Shown here in pieces: positions 42,942-51,154 of a DNA stretch of 64,000 nucleotides. The stretch spans positions 124,001 through 188,000 of the forward strand of contig NZ_JASAMB010000010.1 of the NCBI RefSeq assembly GCF_029948125.1, written 5' to 3'. Positions within the stretch are counted from its first letter, which is position 1; each line of letters starts with the position of its first letter. The position numbers and the translations under genes were made by a program. The notes under the pieces were generated by a model, which saw only the letters and a program-made list of their open reading frames with translations, was not told the DNA's origin and made no database searches. The stretch comes from Catellatospora sp. KI3 (GTDB lineage: Bacteria > Actinomycetota > Actinomycetes > Mycobacteriales > Micromonosporaceae).

Positions 42942-44107
42942 GACGGCACCTCCAGCGTGACGGCCGTGCCCCGGCCCGGTTCGGTGTCCACCGTGAGCAC
43001 CCCGCTCACCTGCGCCGCCCGCGCCCGCATCCCCGGCAGGCCGAACCCCTGCGCGTCCCGTTCCGCGTCGAAGCCGCGCCCGTCGTCCTGCACGCTCAAC
43101 GCCACCCCCTCGGCCCGGTAGTCCAACCGCACCAGCACCACCGCCGCCCCCGCGTGCCGCCGTACGTTGGCCAGCGCCTCCTGCGCCGCCCGCAACAGCA
43201 CCACCTCCACCGCGGTGGGCAGCGGATACGGCTGCCCGCCGACCGCGTACGACACCTCGACGCCGATCTCCTCCGCCAGCCGCTCCGCCTGCCGGCGCAC
43301 CGCCTGCTCCAGCGACCCCGCGTCCAGTGCGGCCGGCTGCAGCGCCGCGATCAGCGCCCGCGACTCGGCCAGGTTCTCCCGCGCCGTACGCACCGCCAGG
43401 TCCACGTGCTCGCGGGCCCGCACCGGATCGCGCTCCAGCTCCGCGCCCACCGCCTGCAGCAGCGTCACGATGCTGGTGAAACCCTGTGCCAGCGTGTCGT
43501 GGATCTCCCCGGCCAGCCGCGACCGCTCCGCGGCCACCCCCGCCTCCCGCGACAGCCGCGCCACCTCGCCCCGGCTGGCCTCCAGCTCGCCGATCAGCTT
43601 CAGCCGCTCCTGGCTCTGGTTCAGCACCCGGATGATGAACACGCCCATCAGTACCGACAGGCTGACCCCGAAGACCGACATGATGGCGGTGGTGTGCAGG
43701 TCCGCCCCGTCGGCGCGCCGCCCCAGGGCCAGGGCCAGCGGCATCAGGTTGGCGACGGTCGCACCGGCGATGGCCTGCCCCAGCGGCAGGCTCATGAACA
43801 TCAGCGGCGACAGCGCGAAGTCGATGTACGCGGTGACCGGCACCGCCGCGATCGCCGCGATCTGCAGCACCAGCAGCGCACCGATGAACGGCCACACGCG
43901 CCCCGAGTCGGCGTCGCAGGCCACCAGCGGCCGCCCCCAGCACGCGTACAGCACGGCCATCGCCGTCAGCGCCCCCGCCGCGACAGCGCCGCGCGCCGTG
44001 CCGATGCCCTGGTCGGCGACCACGAGCACCAGCACGACGACGTACGCGATCGCGAAGTACAGGTCCCACGTCCGCAGCGTCGTGGACCAGGACTCGCGGC
44101 GGCTCAT
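42938..44107 (-). CDS. Sensor histidine kinase (HisKA_3 type)
   Basis: 389 aa. About five membrane helices in the first ~160 residues, a coiled-coil ([29 protein letters not shown]), the dimerisation/phospho-acceptor box [21 protein letters not shown] with the His, and a HATPase_c domain ([34 protein letters not shown]). It overlaps the ABC permease gene by 4 nt and the regulator by 4 nt. No large extracellular sensor is seen, so it may sense the membrane or the transporter, as in BceS-like kinases (inference). Confidence 0.94.
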   Translation of the reverse strand: MSRRESWSTTLRTWDLYFAIAYVVVLVLVVADQGIGTARGAVAAGALTAMAVLYACWGRPLVACDADSGRVWPFIGALLVLQIAAIAAVPVTAYIDFALSPLMFMSLPLGQAIAGATVANLMPLALALGRRADGADLHTTAIMSVFGVSLSVLMGVFIIRVLNQSQERLKLIGELEASRGEVARLSREAGVAAERSRLAGEIHDTLAQGFTSIVTLLQAVGAELERDPVRAREHVDLAVRTARENLAESRALIAALQPAALDAGSLEQAVRRQAERLAEEIGVEVSYAVGGQPYPLPTAVEVVLLRAAQEALANVRRHAGAAVVLVRLDYRAEGVALSVQDDGRGFDAERDAQGFGLPGMRARAAQVSGVLTVDTEPGRGTAVTLEVPS

Positions 44108-44916
44108 CTGTCCTCTGTGGTCCAGCGGAAGGTCGTCAGGCACAGCGCCAATCCGATCACACACCAGGCGCCCAGCACGAGCGCGATCCGGCCGTGCTCC
44201 CAGCCGCCCGCCAGCTCCTGCGCGGCAAGCGTTTCGGGCAGGAACACCGACCGGAACCCCTGCGCCATCCACTTCACCGGGAAGAACGACGCCACCGTCA
44301 CCATCCAGCCCGGCAGCGAGCTGATCGGGTGCACGAAGATCCCGGACAGGAACTGCAGCGCCACCACCGGCACGTTCAGCACCACCCCGGCGCTGCGCGA
44401 GTTGCGCACCAGCGCGCTGGCCGCCACCCCGAGGGCGGTGCTGGCCACCACCGACAGCGCCAGCACCCAGGCGAAGGTCAGCCACCGCCCGGCGTCGTCG
44501 GGCAGCTCCATGTCGAACGCGAGCACCCCCACCGCCAGCAGCAGCGCCACCTCGGCCAGCGTGGTGACCACCACGACGACGAGCTTGCCGATGAAGTACG
44601 CCAGCGCGGTCATCGGCGTGCCGCGCAGCCGCTTGAGCGTGCCGTCCTCGCGATCGGTGGCGATGCCGGTGCCGATCGAGATGAACGCGGTCGACACGAT
44701 CCCGTACGCGATCATGCTGGCCGAGAAGACCTGCGCCACCGACGCCGCCGGATGCTGGCCGGAGTCCTTGAAGATCGAGCCGAGCAGCACCAGCAGCAGC
44801 GCCGGGAACGCCAGGCTGAACCCGACGGCGGCCTTGCTGCGGAAGAACTGGCGCAGCTCCACCGCGCCGCGGGCCAGGCCAAGGCGGCCGCTGGAAGGCA
44901 GGGAGACACTGGTCAC
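44104..44916 (-). CDS. ABC-2 type permease
   Basis: 270 aa with six hydrophobic helices and the ABC-2 signature region FPVKWMAQGFRSVFLPE. The motif ATDREDGTLKRLRGTPMTALAYFIGKL is typical of drug/lipid exporters of the DrrB/NatB kind. It overlaps both neighbours by 4 nt. It works with the ATPase encoded just upstream. Confidence 0.93.
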   Translation of the reverse strand: MTSVSLPSSGRLGLARGAVELRQFFRSKAAVGFSLAFPALLLVLLGSIFKDSGQHPAASVAQVFSASMIAYGIVSTAFISIGTGIATDREDGTLKRLRGTPMTALAYFIGKLVVVVVTTLAEVALLLAVGVLAFDMELPDDAGRWLTFAWVLALSVVASTALGVAASALVRNSRSAGVVLNVPVVALQFLSGIFVHPISSLPGWMVTVASFFPVKWMAQGFRSVFLPETLAAQELAGGWEHGRIALVLGAWCVIGLALCLTTFRWTTEDR

Positions 44917-45764
44917 CGGTCTGCTCCGATCAGGGTCAGGTAGGTCTGCTCAAGGGAGGGGCGGGTCACGCTCAGGTCGGCCACCGGACCGGCGGCGGTC
45001 AGCGCGGTGATCAGGGCGGCCGGGTCGGCGGTCTGCTCGGTGCGGCGGCCGGTGGCGTCGGTCCAGGCGACGGTGGCCAGCTGGGTCTCGCGGCCGCCGA
45101 CGGTCGCCGGGGTGCCCTCGGCGACGATCCGCCCGCCCGCGATCACCGCGAGCCGGTCGGCCAGCACCTCGGCCTCGTCCAGGTAGTGGGTGGTGAGCAG
45201 GATGGTGGTGCCCTCGGCGTTGAGCAGCCGGATCAGGTCCCAGAACTGGCGGCGCGCCTCCGGGTCGAACCCGGTCGTCGGCTCGTCCAGGAACAGCAGC
45301 TCTGGTCGGCCCACGATGCCGATCGCCACGTCCAGGCGGCGGCGCTGGCCACCGGACAGGGTCCGTACCCGCGCCTTCGCCTTGCCGGTCAGCCCGACCA
45401 GCTCGACGACCTGGCCCACCGGGCGCGGATTCGGGTAGCAGGTCGCGAAGTGGCGCACGGCCTCGGTGACGGTCAGGTCGCCCAGGTCGTGGGCGGACTG
45501 GGCGACGATGCCCAGCCGGGCCCGCCAGCCGCGCCCTGCCGTGCCAGGGTCCTCGCCGAGGACCGCGACGTCGCCGCCGTCGCGGCGGCGGTAGCCCTCG
45601 AGGATCTCCACGGTGGTGGTCTTGCCCGCGCCGTTCGGGCCGAGCAGGGCGAAGACCTCGCCCGAGGCGACGGTCAGGTCCAGGCCCGCGACGGCTTCGC
45701 GGCCGCCGTACGCCTTGCGCAGGCCGCGCAGCCGGATGGCCGGGGGAGGGGGAGTCGATGTCAT
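44913..45764 (-). CDS. ABC transporter ATP-binding protein (DrrA/NatA type)
   Basis: 283 aa. Walker A GPNGAGKTT, Q-loop IVAQSAHDLGDLTVTEAVRHFA, signature LSGGQRRRLDVAIGIVG, Walker B LLFLDEPTTGFDPEARR and H-loop LTTHYLDEAEVLADRLAVI are all intact. The C-terminal extension is of the drug-resistance ATPase type. First gene of a four-gene unit (ATPase, permease, kinase, regulator) joined by 4-nt overlaps. Export of a drug-like or lipid substrate is likely. Confidence 0.95.
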   Translation of the reverse strand: MTSTPPPPAIRLRGLRKAYGGREAVAGLDLTVASGEVFALLGPNGAGKTTTVEILEGYRRRDGGDVAVLGEDPGTAGRGWRARLGIVAQSAHDLGDLTVTEAVRHFATCYPNPRPVGQVVELVGLTGKAKARVRTLSGGQRRRLDVAIGIVGRPELLFLDEPTTGFDPEARRQFWDLIRLLNAEGTTILLTTHYLDEAEVLADRLAVIAGGRIVAEGTPATVGGRETQLATVAWTDATGRRTEQTADPAALITALTAAGPVADLSVTRPSLEQTYLTLIGADR

Positions 45765-45976
45765 GTCTCAAGCGTCGCGGCGGCGGGGGTGCTCCAGGGA
45801 CGACCGGCGGACTGAATCCAGCTGTCCACCGACCGGTGGACACCGGCACCGACGGCCCGGGCAAGGCGGAGCAGTGGCGCGGCCGTGGGGCTTATGCGGT
45901 GCCGGTAGAGTCGCGCTGATCGCGGAGCCGGGTACCCGCGGCCACCAATGCCGACAGACATATGGAGCGCACAGGC

Positions 45977-47377
45977 ATGAGTGACATCCGGCCGCCCCGC
46001 AGCAGGCACCGCAGGAGGATGCCGACCTCCCGCCGCATCGTGATCGCCGCCGTGGCGGTCGCGGTCCTCGCCACCACCGGCATCGCCGCGAACGCGTACC
46101 TCGCCGACGCGCCCGCGCAGACCGGTCCCGTGTCCGGGTTGGAGACCGCCGGTTCGGCGGCGCCGGGCACCACCCCGGCCGGTGCCACGCCGACCGCCGC
46201 ACCGTCGCCGTCGCCGACGACCTCCGGCGAGTGCGCCCGGCCGGTCGGCACCGCCCCGAAGGTGAAGGTCACCGAGGTCAACGTCGGGGTCAAGGTCACC
46301 GGCTACGGCCGCGAGGGCGACACCGAGCCGCTGCCCATGGCCATCGCCGCGACCCCGTCCGGCGGCTCCTGGCTGGCGTGGCTGGGCACCGACGGCAAGG
46401 TCCACCTCGGGCGCCTCGACTGCGACGACCGCCTCGTCGGCAAGCCCACCAGCTTCACCGGCGTCGACCTGCAGGACGTCCAGGCCGACGCCACCGGCGG
46501 GGTGCTGCTGCTCACCCGCAAGGGCGACTGCCGCACTGGCCCGCTCTGCGGCGGCTCGTCCAGCCCGTGCCGGACCATGTTCATGGTCCGCTTCGACGAC
46601 TCCGGCCACCAGGTATGGGAGCGGCAGGTCACCAACCTGACCGGCGGTCGGGGCGGCTACGACGCCGGCGCCCGGTTCGTCTGGTGGTACCAGCACCACG
46701 GCCGCCTCGCCTCCGACGGCAGGAACTACGCCGCGTACTTCGGCGTCGCCATCACCGTGCGCAACGGCGACTGCGTCGACATCCACGAGGGCGACCGCAT
46801 GCAGGTCGTCGACGCCGCGGGCAAGCTGCTGTCCGGGCACGACAGCTTCGAGGTCGGCTGCAGCCACGCCTGGACCTCGCGCATCGTCTGGGATCCGCGC
46901 ACGAAGCACTTCGTCATGGTCTGCGCCACCGACAACGCGTGCCGCATCGCCCGCCCGGACCCGTACCGCACGGTCGCGAGCGGCGCCTGCGACGGCACCC
47001 TGTTCGGCGGGGACCTGGTGCTCGCCGCGACCAAGGGGTACTGGACCGCGTGGAGCCAGGGCGGCCAGGTGCGGCTGGAGCACTTCACCACCGGGCGCTC
47101 GGACACGACGGTCAAGACGGGGGCCAGGTCGAGCCATCCGCACCTGGTCGGCTACGGATCGGGGCGGATGCTGCTGGCCTGGGCGTCGGGCTCCGGGCTG
47201 GCCGCGCAGGCGTACGACGCGGGCACCGGCAAGCCCGTCGGCGCCAAGTTCACGATCAACGTCAAGGACCACGACTACCAGGCGTTCAAGGCGTACGCCG
47301 ACGGCAGCGCCGCGTACCCGGCGGCCGGTGGCAGCAGCACGTCCATCCGGATCGCCCGCGTGCTGCCGCTGGCCTGA
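45977..47377 (+). CDS. Membrane-anchored extracellular protein, propeller-like, unknown function
   Basis: 466 aa from ATG 45977 (GGAG 9 nt upstream; an ATG five codons earlier is possible). A basic cytoplasmic tail (PPRSRHRRRMPTSRR), one membrane helix (IVIAAVAVAVLATTGIAANAYL) and a Pro/Thr/Ala-rich stalk are followed by a large domain with repeated strands (SWLAWLGTDGKVHLGRLDCDDR, GVLLLTRKGDCRTGPLCGG, RMLLAWASGSGLAAQAYDAGTGKPVG) suggesting a beta-propeller, with about ten Cys likely paired. No catalytic motif recognised. Confidence 0.82.
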   Translation: MSDIRPPRSRHRRRMPTSRRIVIAAVAVAVLATTGIAANAYLADAPAQTGPVSGLETAGSAAPGTTPAGATPTAAPSPSPTTSGECARPVGTAPKVKVTEVNVGVKVTGYGREGDTEPLPMAIAATPSGGSWLAWLGTDGKVHLGRLDCDDRLVGKPTSFTGVDLQDVQADATGGVLLLTRKGDCRTGPLCGGSSSPCRTMFMVRFDDSGHQVWERQVTNLTGGRGGYDAGARFVWWYQHHGRLASDGRNYAAYFGVAITVRNGDCVDIHEGDRMQVVDAAGKLLSGHDSFEVGCSHAWTSRIVWDPRTKHFVMVCATDNACRIARPDPYRTVASGACDGTLFGGDLVLAATKGYWTAWSQGGQVRLEHFTTGRSDTTVKTGARSSHPHLVGYGSGRMLLAWASGSGLAAQAYDAGTGKPVGAKFTINVKDHDYQAFKAYADGSAAYPAAGGSSTSIRIARVLPLA

Positions 47378-47383
47378 GCAGGT

Positions 47384-47866
47384 TCAGGCGGCGGCCTTGC
47401 GCCGCCGCCTGACCGGGCGGGCGCGGGGGACCGGCACCGCCGGGGGCAGCCCCAGCGCGACGCGCTCGGCCTCGGTCAGCATCCGCTTGCCGGTGGCGGC
47501 GATCTCCACCGGCTCGGGCGGCTGCGGCGGGGCGGGCACCGCCTTCACCGGCCTGGCCGCGGCCTTCACCCGCTCGGTCTGCCCGGCGGTGCTGATCAGC
47601 TTGCGTACGCGCGGGACGGTGGCGAGGTTGGTCTTGGCGGCCACGTCGGCGACCGGCACGCCGGAGACCACCAGGTCGGCCAGGGCGCGGCCGCGCTCGC
47701 GCTGCAGCGCGGTCACGATGCCGTCGAACAGGACCTGCTGGTAGGTGAGGTCGGCGTAGCGCTGCAGCGGATCCGGCTCGCCCAACGCGTACGCGCAGAG
47801 GTTGCGCACCATCGCCTCGACCTCCTCGGTCGCGACGGTGTACCCCTCGGTCGTCGGATCGGACAT
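47384..47866 (-). CDS. Small HTH-like basic protein, unknown function
   Basis: 160 aa with AGGGAGG 5 nt before the ATG. The N-terminal half is helical (EEVEAMVRNLCAYALGEPDPLQRYADLTYQQVLFDGIVTALQRERGRALADLV) followed by VSGVPVADVAAKTNLATVPRVRKLISTAG, which resembles a helix-turn-helix. A Pro-rich linker and the tail PRARPVRRRRKAAA suggest nucleic-acid binding. It converges with the preceding gene with only 6 bp between stops. I do not recognise the family. Confidence 0.75.
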   Translation of the reverse strand: MSDPTTEGYTVATEEVEAMVRNLCAYALGEPDPLQRYADLTYQQVLFDGIVTALQRERGRALADLVVSGVPVADVAAKTNLATVPRVRKLISTAGQTERVKAAARPVKAVPAPPQPPEPVEIAATGKRMLTEAERVALGLPPAVPVPRARPVRRRRKAAA

Positions 47867-48042
47867 CGACGCCTCCCTTCACCGCCGGCGCGGGGCCCGG
47901 CGGCGAGCGAGAACTCTAGCGGCACCCGGGGACAGCGGTCCACGATCCGAGTAACCGGTGCTGATTCGTACCGTTATATGCGGATAGCTCCGCTGATCCG
48001 CCGCCGCGGCGGTCCCGTTCCCGGAGCCGGAGAGGCTCCGAC

Positions 48043-48852
48043 GTGAACATCTACTTCCCCCGGCCCAAGGCGCTGCTACGCGCCCTGCTGATCACGGTGC
48101 TGGTGCTGCACGTGATCAGCCTGGGCAGCCACTTCATCTACCACTACCTCGGCATCCACAACCTGGTGCCGTACTTCGGCCGCCTCACCGGCTTCGTCAA
48201 CGTGGACAAGGAGGCCAACATCCCCACCTGGTTCTCCAGCATGCTGCTGGCGGGCTCGTCGTTCGTGCTCTGGGGCGTCTACCGGCACGTACGCGACACG
48301 CGCGGCCGCTACCGGTGGCACTGGGCGGTGCTGTGCGGCGTGTTCGCGGTGCTGTCGATGGACGAGCTCAGCCACATCCACGAGATGGCCGGACGCTTCG
48401 GCCTGGCCGGCTCCGGCCGCACGGCCTACCTGTCCTGGGTCGTGGCGGTGGCCCCGTTCGTGCTGCTCTTCGCCGTCACCTACCTGCGCTTCCTGCTGCA
48501 CCTGCCGAAGGCGGTCCGCCGGCTGGTGGCGTGGAGCGGCGTGCTCTACGTCGGCGGCGCCGCCGGCCTGGAGGTCGCGGGCGCGCTCGGGCGCACCCTG
48601 ACCGAGCACGTCGGACCCGGCCGCCCCTACTTCAACTACCTGCTGTACGCCTCGGCCGAGGAGGCGCTGGAGATGGTCGGCGCCGTCCTGTTCCTGTACG
48701 CGATGACCCTGCACCTGCGCGACCTGCGCCGCGCCGACCCCGGCCCCGCCGCGACGCCGGGCCAGGCACGCCCCGCCGAGACCCGCCGGGGCGCACCGCA
48801 CCGCCTCACCGCCAACCGGCCGTCCCCCGCCGGGCGGCCCGCCCGGCGCTGA
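48043..48852 (+). CDS. Polytopic membrane protein with conserved acidic/His motifs
   Basis: 269 aa, GTG start, about six to seven membrane helices. Within them are the polar motifs SMDELSHIHEMAG and ASAEEALEMVGAVLFLYA. These are reminiscent of the metal-binding acidic/His residues of integral-membrane hydrolases, but I cannot name the family with confidence. The C-terminal ~45 residues are Pro/Arg-rich and cytoplasmic. Single-gene unit. Function unknown. Confidence 0.8.
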   Translation: MNIYFPRPKALLRALLITVLVLHVISLGSHFIYHYLGIHNLVPYFGRLTGFVNVDKEANIPTWFSSMLLAGSSFVLWGVYRHVRDTRGRYRWHWAVLCGVFAVLSMDELSHIHEMAGRFGLAGSGRTAYLSWVVAVAPFVLLFAVTYLRFLLHLPKAVRRLVAWSGVLYVGGAAGLEVAGALGRTLTEHVGPGRPYFNYLLYASAEEALEMVGAVLFLYAMTLHLRDLRRADPGPAATPGQARPAETRRGAPHRLTANRPSPAGRPARR

Positions 48853-48864
48853 ACCGCGACGGGC

Positions 48865-49725
48865 TCAGAACAGGGTCGGCTGCTCGGCCCGCTCGACCGG
48901 CAGCGGTTCGGGCAGCGGTGCCAGCTCCGGCACCTCGGCCCGGACCTCGTCGTGGAAGCGGCGGCACAGCCGCGGGGCGTCGGCGTTGTCGGGCGTATGG
49001 ATGAACACCGTCGGCCGCCGCCCCTCCCGCAGCCACCCGGCGACCGCCTCCACCCAGAACCGCCACCCCTCGACCGTCTGCTCGGTGGAGTCCCGGCCCA
49101 GGTAGCGCACGATCGGACGGTCGGTGAGCGCCAGCGAGCGGCGCGGCATCCGCGGCTTCTTCGTCCAGGCGTCCCGCTCGGCGTCACTGGTCGGTGGAGC
49201 CTGGAAGAACATCACCGTGTCGAACGGCACCCACTCCGCGTCCGCCCCGGCCAGCACCGCCTCCAGCGCCCCGACGGCGTGCGGGTCGTCGAAGAACGCC
49301 CGGTGGCGCACCTCGACGGCGTACCGGTGCCCGGCGGGCAGGCGGCGCAGGAACCCGGCCAGCACGTCGAGGTCACCCGGGCCGAACGAGCCGGGCAGCT
49401 GCAGCCACAGCGCGTGCGCGCGCGGGCCGAGCGGCTCCACCGCGTCCAGGAACTCCCGCAGCTCCGGGCCCGCACCGCTCAACCGCTGCTCGTGCGTGAC
49501 CGGCCTGGGCAGCTTCAGCACGAACCGGAAGTCCGGACCGGTCTGCTCCGCCCAGGAGGCCACCGTCTCCCGGGTCGGGGTCGCGTAGAAGGTCGTGTTG
49601 CCCTCGACCGCGTTGCACCAGCTCGCATAGGCGCGCAGCCGCTCACCGGCGGGCAGCGGATGCGCCGTGAAACGCCCCTGCCACGGCTTGAGCGACCACA
49701 TCGCGCAGCCCACATGAAGACTCAT
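48865..49725 (-). CDS. DUF72 family protein (YecE-like)
   Basis: 286 aa. TIM-barrel DUF72 features: HVGCAMWSLKPWQGRF at the start, YASWCNAVEGNTTFYATPTRETVASWAEQTGPDFRFVLKLPRPVTHEQRL, LWLQLPGSFGPGDLDVLAGFL, YAVEVRHRAFFDD, and RFWVEAVAGWLREGRRPTVFIHTPDNADAP. The protein ends in QPTLF, like a sliding-clamp-binding peptide. ATG 49725 follows AGGGG closely; a GTG 18 nt upstream is an alternative. The biochemical role of DUF72 is not established; nucleic-acid-related enzymology has been suggested. Confidence 0.92.
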   Translation of the reverse strand: MSLHVGCAMWSLKPWQGRFTAHPLPAGERLRAYASWCNAVEGNTTFYATPTRETVASWAEQTGPDFRFVLKLPRPVTHEQRLSGAGPELREFLDAVEPLGPRAHALWLQLPGSFGPGDLDVLAGFLRRLPAGHRYAVEVRHRAFFDDPHAVGALEAVLAGADAEWVPFDTVMFFQAPPTSDAERDAWTKKPRMPRRSLALTDRPIVRYLGRDSTEQTVEGWRFWVEAVAGWLREGRRPTVFIHTPDNADAPRLCRRFHDEVRAEVPELAPLPEPLPVERAEQPTLF

Positions 49726-49819
49726 CGCCCCTGACCCGGTCACCGGCCCACGGTATATCGCCGCCGAATGCCTGGCCCCGGGGCTGTCGGCGGTACCGGG
49801 ATTCAGGCATGATCGCCGG

Positions 49820-51037
49820 GTGAGCGCTCTCCAAGCACCGATCCGCAGGTCCCTGCTCCTCCTGGCCTACTTCGCCTTCATCAGCCTCGGCCTGCCCGAC
49901 GGCCTGCTGGGCGTGGCGTGGCCGTCGATGAGCGGCGACCTGCACGTCTCCCGCGAGACGATCGGCCTGCTGCTCATCCCCTCGACCTGCGGCTACCTCG
50001 TGTCCAGCATCGCGGCCGGGTTCCTGCTGGCCCGCGTCGGCGTCGGTCGGCTGCTCGCGGGCAGCACCGCCCTGGCCAGCCTGGCCCTGTTCGGCTACGG
50101 GCTGTCCCCGGCGTTCGCGGTCACCATGGCCGCCGCCCTGGCCGCCGGGTTCGCCGGCGGCGCGATCGACGCCGGGCTCAACGCCTACGCCGCGTCGGCG
50201 TTCGGCCCCCGGCACATGAACTGGCTGCACGCCTTCTTCGGCCTCGGCGTCGCCCTCGGGCCGCTGATCATGACCGCCGCCATCCAGTACGGCGACGACT
50301 GGCGCCCCGGCTACCTCGTCGTGGCCAGTGGCCAGGCCGCGCTGGCGGTCGCGTTCATGCTCACCGCCCGCCAGTGGACCCGGCACACCGCCGACGGCGA
50401 ACACCCGCACGCCGTCAGGGTCCAGCCCCCGGTGCGCCAGACGCTGGCCATGCCCGCGGTCTGGTTCAGTGTGCTGACCATCGCCGTGTACGTCGCCCTC
50501 GAGGTCGGCGCCGGCCTGTTCGCATACCAGCTGCTCACCGAGGGCCGCGGCATGGGCGACGCCGCCGCGGGCGTCTGCGTGTCGCTGTACTGGGGCAGCC
50601 TGTTCGCCGGACGGGTGCTGCAGGGGTTCGCCGCGCACCGGATGGACCCGCACCGGGTCGTGACGGTGTCGATCGGCGGGATGGCGGCCGGTGCGGTGCT
50701 CGTGGCCGTTCCCGGGCCGGGCTGGCTGGCCGCGGCCGGGCTCATGGTCATCGGGTTCGCCGCCGCGGCGGTGTTCCCGATGTTCACCCTGACCACCGCC
50801 GAACGGGTCGGCCCGGCCCACGCCGACCGCACCATCGGCCTGCAGATGGCCGGGGCGGGCCTCGGCGGCTCGATCATCCCGTCGCTGATCGGGGTGCTGA
50901 TGGGCGCGGCGGGCGTGGAGGCGCTGGGCCCGGCGCTGGTCGTGCTCAGCGTCGCGCTGATCCTCGTGTACCTGGCCGCGACCCGCCGCCCGACGTCGCC
51001 AGCCACGCAGGACCACCCTGCCGGAGCGCGCGGATGA
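49820..51037 (+). CDS. MFS transporter
   Basis: 405 aa, twelve predicted membrane helices with the MFS features AGFLLARVGVGRLLAGST between helices 2 and 3, and FAGGAIDAGLNAYAASAFGPRHMNWLHAFFGLGVALGPL, resembling FucP/sugar-type or small-solute MFS proteins. GTG start without a ribosome site, 6 nt after CATGAT, so perhaps leaderless. Substrate unknown; the direction is divergent from the DUF72 gene. Confidence 0.9.
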   Translation: MSALQAPIRRSLLLLAYFAFISLGLPDGLLGVAWPSMSGDLHVSRETIGLLLIPSTCGYLVSSIAAGFLLARVGVGRLLAGSTALASLALFGYGLSPAFAVTMAAALAAGFAGGAIDAGLNAYAASAFGPRHMNWLHAFFGLGVALGPLIMTAAIQYGDDWRPGYLVVASGQAALAVAFMLTARQWTRHTADGEHPHAVRVQPPVRQTLAMPAVWFSVLTIAVYVALEVGAGLFAYQLLTEGRGMGDAAAGVCVSLYWGSLFAGRVLQGFAAHRMDPHRVVTVSIGGMAAGAVLVAVPGPGWLAAAGLMVIGFAAAAVFPMFTLTTAERVGPAHADRTIGLQMAGAGLGGSIIPSLIGVLMGAAGVEALGPALVVLSVALILVYLAATRRPTSPATQDHPAGARG

Positions 51038-51154
51038 CCGCGCTCCCGCGGTCGGCGAAGCGTTCTCTTCCCGACAGAAGGGTTGTCCCGGGGCACGCCC
51101 CACCGCAGCCTGCATAGGCGTACGGAACCGACAACTCCGCGCGATAGGACGAGC

